DNA of 64,000 nt from positions 3,536,001 to 3,600,000 of the forward strand of contig NC_079880.1 in the NCBI RefSeq assembly GCF_029227915.1, read 5' to 3'. This stretch comes from Hydractinia symbiolongicarpus. Lineage: Eukaryota > Cnidaria > Hydrozoa > Anthoathecata > Hydractiniidae. This document shows positions 61,344 through 64,000 of the stretch, piece after piece (position 1 is the first letter of the stretch; each line of letters opens with the position of its first letter). The notes beneath the pieces were generated by a model. That model was given only the letters and a program-made list of their open reading frames with translations. It did no database searches and was not told the DNA's origin. A program made the translations under genes and the position numbers.

Positions 61344-64000
61344 TCATTTTTGATGAGACGCTTAATAAAAGTGGTTTAATTGCCGGCAAACGAAAACCCG
61401 CGATTTCCCGTAAATCCCGGGCTTGGCCCGTATAGTCGAATGTATACAAAGAAAGTACCCTGTGAGTAAACTCATTTCCAAAACGATTTTTTAAATTATC
61501 TTTTCACCACTAAAACGCTTGAGACTTGTAGTTTTCAAAAATGTGTTCATTTTTGATGAGACGCTGAATAAAAGAAGTTTAATCGCCGGCAAACGAAAAC
61601 CCGCCATTTCCCGTAAACCCCGGACTCGGCCCGCATAGTCAAAAGTATACAAAGAAAGTACCCAGGGAGTAAACTCATTTCCCAAACGATTTTTTAAATA
61701 ATTTTTTCACCACTAAATCGCATGAGACTTGTTGTTTTCAAAAATGTTTTCATTTTTGATGAGACGCTGAATAAAAGAAGTTTAATCGCCGGCAAACGAA
61801 AACCTGCGATTTCCCGTAAATCCTGGACTCGGCCCGTGTAGTCAAAAGTATACAAAGAAAGTACCCAGGCTGTAAACTCATTTCCCGAACGATTTTTTAA
61901 AATATTATTTCACCACTAAAGCCCATGAGACTTGTAGTATTTAAAAATATTTTCATTTTTGATGAGACGCTGAATAATAGAAGTTTAATCGCCGGCAAAC
62001 AAAAACCTGCGATTTCCCGTAAATCCCGGACTCGGCCCGTATAGTCAAAAGTATACAATACCCAGGGTGTAAACTCATTTCCCGAACGATTTTTTAAATT
62101 ATTATTTCACCACTAAAGCCCATGAGACTTGTAGTATATAAAAATATTTTCATTTTTGATGAGACGCTGAATAAAAGAAGTTTAATCGCCGGCAAACGAA
62201 AACCAGCGACTTCCCGTAAATCCCGGACTAGGCCCGTAAGGTCAAAAGTATACAAAGAAAGTACCCAGGGAGTAAACTCATTTCCCGAACGATTTTTCAA
62301 ATTAATTTTCACCACTAAAACGCATGAGACTTGTAGTTTTCAGAAATGTTTTCATTTTTGATGAGACGCTTCATGAAAGTTGTTTAATCGCCGGCAAACG
62401 AAAACCCGCCATTTCCCGTAAATCCCGGACTCGGCCCGTATAGTCAAAAGTATACAAAGAAAGTACCCGGGGTGTAAACCCATTTCCCGAACGATTTTTT
62501 AAATTATTATTTCACCACTAAAGCCCATGAGACTTGTAGTTTTTAAAAATGTTTTCATTTTTGATGAGACGCTGAATAAAAGAAGTTTAATTGCCGGCAA
62601 ACGAAAACCCGCGACTTCCCGTAAATCCCGGACTCGGCCCGTATAGTCAAAAGTATACAAAGAAAGTACCCAGGGAGTAAACTCGTTTCCCGAACGATTT
62701 TTTAAATTAATTTTCACCACTAAAACGCATGAGACTTGTAGTTTTCAGAAATGTTTTTATTTTTGATGAGACGATTAAAGAAAGTTGTTTAATCGCCGGA
62801 AACGAAAACCCGCGATTTCCCGTAAATGCCGGTCTTGGCCCGTATAGTCGAATGTATACAAAGAAAGTACCCTGTGAGTAAACTCATTTTCCGAACGAAT
62901 TTTTAAATTATTTTTTCACCACTAAAACGCATGAGACTTGTAGTTTTTAAAAATATTTTCATTTTTGATGAGACGCTGAATAAAAGAAGTTTAATTGCCG
63001 GCAAACGAAAACCCGCGACTTCCCGTAAATCCCGGACTCGGCCCGTATAGTCAAAAGTATACAAAGAAAGTACCCTGTGAGTAAACTCATTTCCCGAACG
63101 ATTTTTTAAATTATTATTTCACCACTAAAGCCCATGAGACTTGTAGTTTTTAAAAATGTTTTCATTTTTGATGAGACGCTGAATAAAAGAAGTTTAATTG
63201 CCGGCAAACGAAAACCCGCGACTTCCCGTAAATCCCGGACTCGGTCCGTATAGTCAAAAGTATACAAAGAAAGTACCCAGGGAGTAAACTCATTTCCTGA
63301 ACGATTTTTTAAATAAATTTTCACCACTAAAACGCATGAGACTTGTAGTTTTCAGAAATGTTTTCATTTTTGATGAGACGCTTAATGAAAGTTGTTTAAT
63401 CGCCGGCAAACGAAAACCCGCGATTTCCCGTAAATCCCGGGCTTGGCCCGTATAGTCGAATGTATACAAAGAAAGTACCGTGTGAGTAAACTCATTTCCT
63501 GAACGAATTTTTAAATTATTTTTTCACCACTAAAACGCATGAGACTTGTAGTTTTCAGAAATGTTTTCATTTTTGATGAGACGCTTAATAAAAGTGGTTT
63601 AATCGCCGGCAAACGAAAACCCGCCATTTCCCGTAAATCCCGGACTCGGCCCGTATAGTCAAAAGTATACAAAGAAAGTGCCCGGGGTGTAAACTCATTT
63701 CCCGAACGATTTTTTAAATTATTATTTCACCACTAAAGCCCATGAGTCTTGTAGTTTTTAAAAATGTTTTCATTTTTGATGAGACGCTGAATAAAAGAAG
63801 TTTAATTGCCGGCAAACGAAAACCTGCGACTTCCTGTAAATCCCGGACTCGGCCCGTATAGTCAAAAGTATACAAAGAAAGTACCCAGGGAGTAAACTCA
63901 TTTCCCGAACGATTTTTTAAACTAATTTTCACCACTAAAACGCATAAGACTTGTAGTTTTCCAAAATGTTTTCATTTTTGATGAGACGCTTAATGAAAGT
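61339..64000 (+). repeat. Diverged satellite monomers at the right end
   Basis: About 13 monomers without an obvious multi-monomer unit. From about 62100 the two monomer families tend to alternate (gctgaataaaag type near 62165 and 62565, gcttcatgaaag or gattaaagaaag type near 62367 and 62772). Scattered private changes (cgccggaaacg near 62794, taaatgccggtcttgg near 62824) suggest an older or less homogenised stretch. The array continues past the window edge. Confidence 0.8.
62051..62063 (+). other. Six-base deletion in a conserved monomer stretch
   Basis: The otherwise nearly invariant gtatacaaagaaagtaccc reads gtatacaataccc here, a loss of six bases. I saw no other copy with this deletion, so it is a private change of one monomer. 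Confidence 0.8.

Noticed and set aside
786-63935. Dozens of 62-79-codon minus-strand frames as a family of small proteins
   Set aside because: They lie in phase with the satellite, overlap one another, change frame from monomer to monomer and are broken in many monomers. No ribosome or promoter context and no domain is recognisable.
1-64000. CRISPR array
   Set aside because: The repeat is about 203 bp with no short repeat and unique spacer pattern; the whole period is conserved.
1-64000. rDNA spacer, tRNA-derived SINE array or histone cluster
   Set aside because: No rRNA, tRNA-like A and B box pair or histone-like frame was seen in the monomer.

Overview
The window is almost entirely one head-to-tail satellite DNA array. 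The monomer is about 203 bp (the catgagacttgtag box recurs at 1, 204, 407, 610 and so on), all copies face the same way, and division of the array length by the period gives roughly 290 monomers. Each monomer has an AT-rich part with A/T tracts and a GC- and CpG-rich core of about 60 bp running from the gccggc palindrome to cggcccgtatag. I see no host gene, tRNA, rRNA or CRISPR array.

The only non-satellite DNA is a 1602-bp, 5'-truncated non-LTR retrotransposon fragment present three times on the minus strand (18954-20555, 24992-26593, 47865-49466). It encodes the reverse transcriptase and C-terminal parts of a CR1/L2/jockey-like ORF2, followed by a 3' UTR, an AATAAA signal and a 16-nt poly(A). 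All three copies share the same left and right junctions with the satellite. That means one insertion that was later multiplied by duplication of the array around it, not three insertions. The element type, with a Cys-x-Cys-x-x-Cys tail, points to an invertebrate animal, most plausibly a cnidarian. The setting is probably centromeric or other heterochromatin. Both are inferences.

Layout. 321-3160: two copies of a 7-monomer (1420 bp) higher-order repeat. 3161-5220: mixed monomers. 5221-11495: four copies of a different 7-mer (1417 bp), with a 3-monomer insert at 9472-10078. 11496-16600: two loose copies of a 12/13-monomer unit. 16600-18953: a more diverged block next to retroelement copy 1. 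14590-26665: a nearly perfect 6.04-kb tandem duplication carrying retroelement copies 1 and 2. 26666-46979: a mosaic of recent block duplications, the largest being 6.9 kb repeated at an offset of 9467 bp. 46980: an abrupt rearrangement junction. 47865-49466: retroelement copy 3. 49467-53381: a relative of the sequence right of copy 2. 53382-61338: a 3183-bp higher-order repeat marked by a truncated 172-bp monomer. 61339-64000: more diverged monomers.

The biology here is array evolution: two monomer families with mosaics between them, nested higher-order repeats, a deleted-monomer subfamily, CpG-type decay, and a dead retroelement fragment carried along as part of the repeating unit. The many short reading frames (about 64-79 codons) repeating across both strands are by-products of the satellite sequence and are not called as genes.
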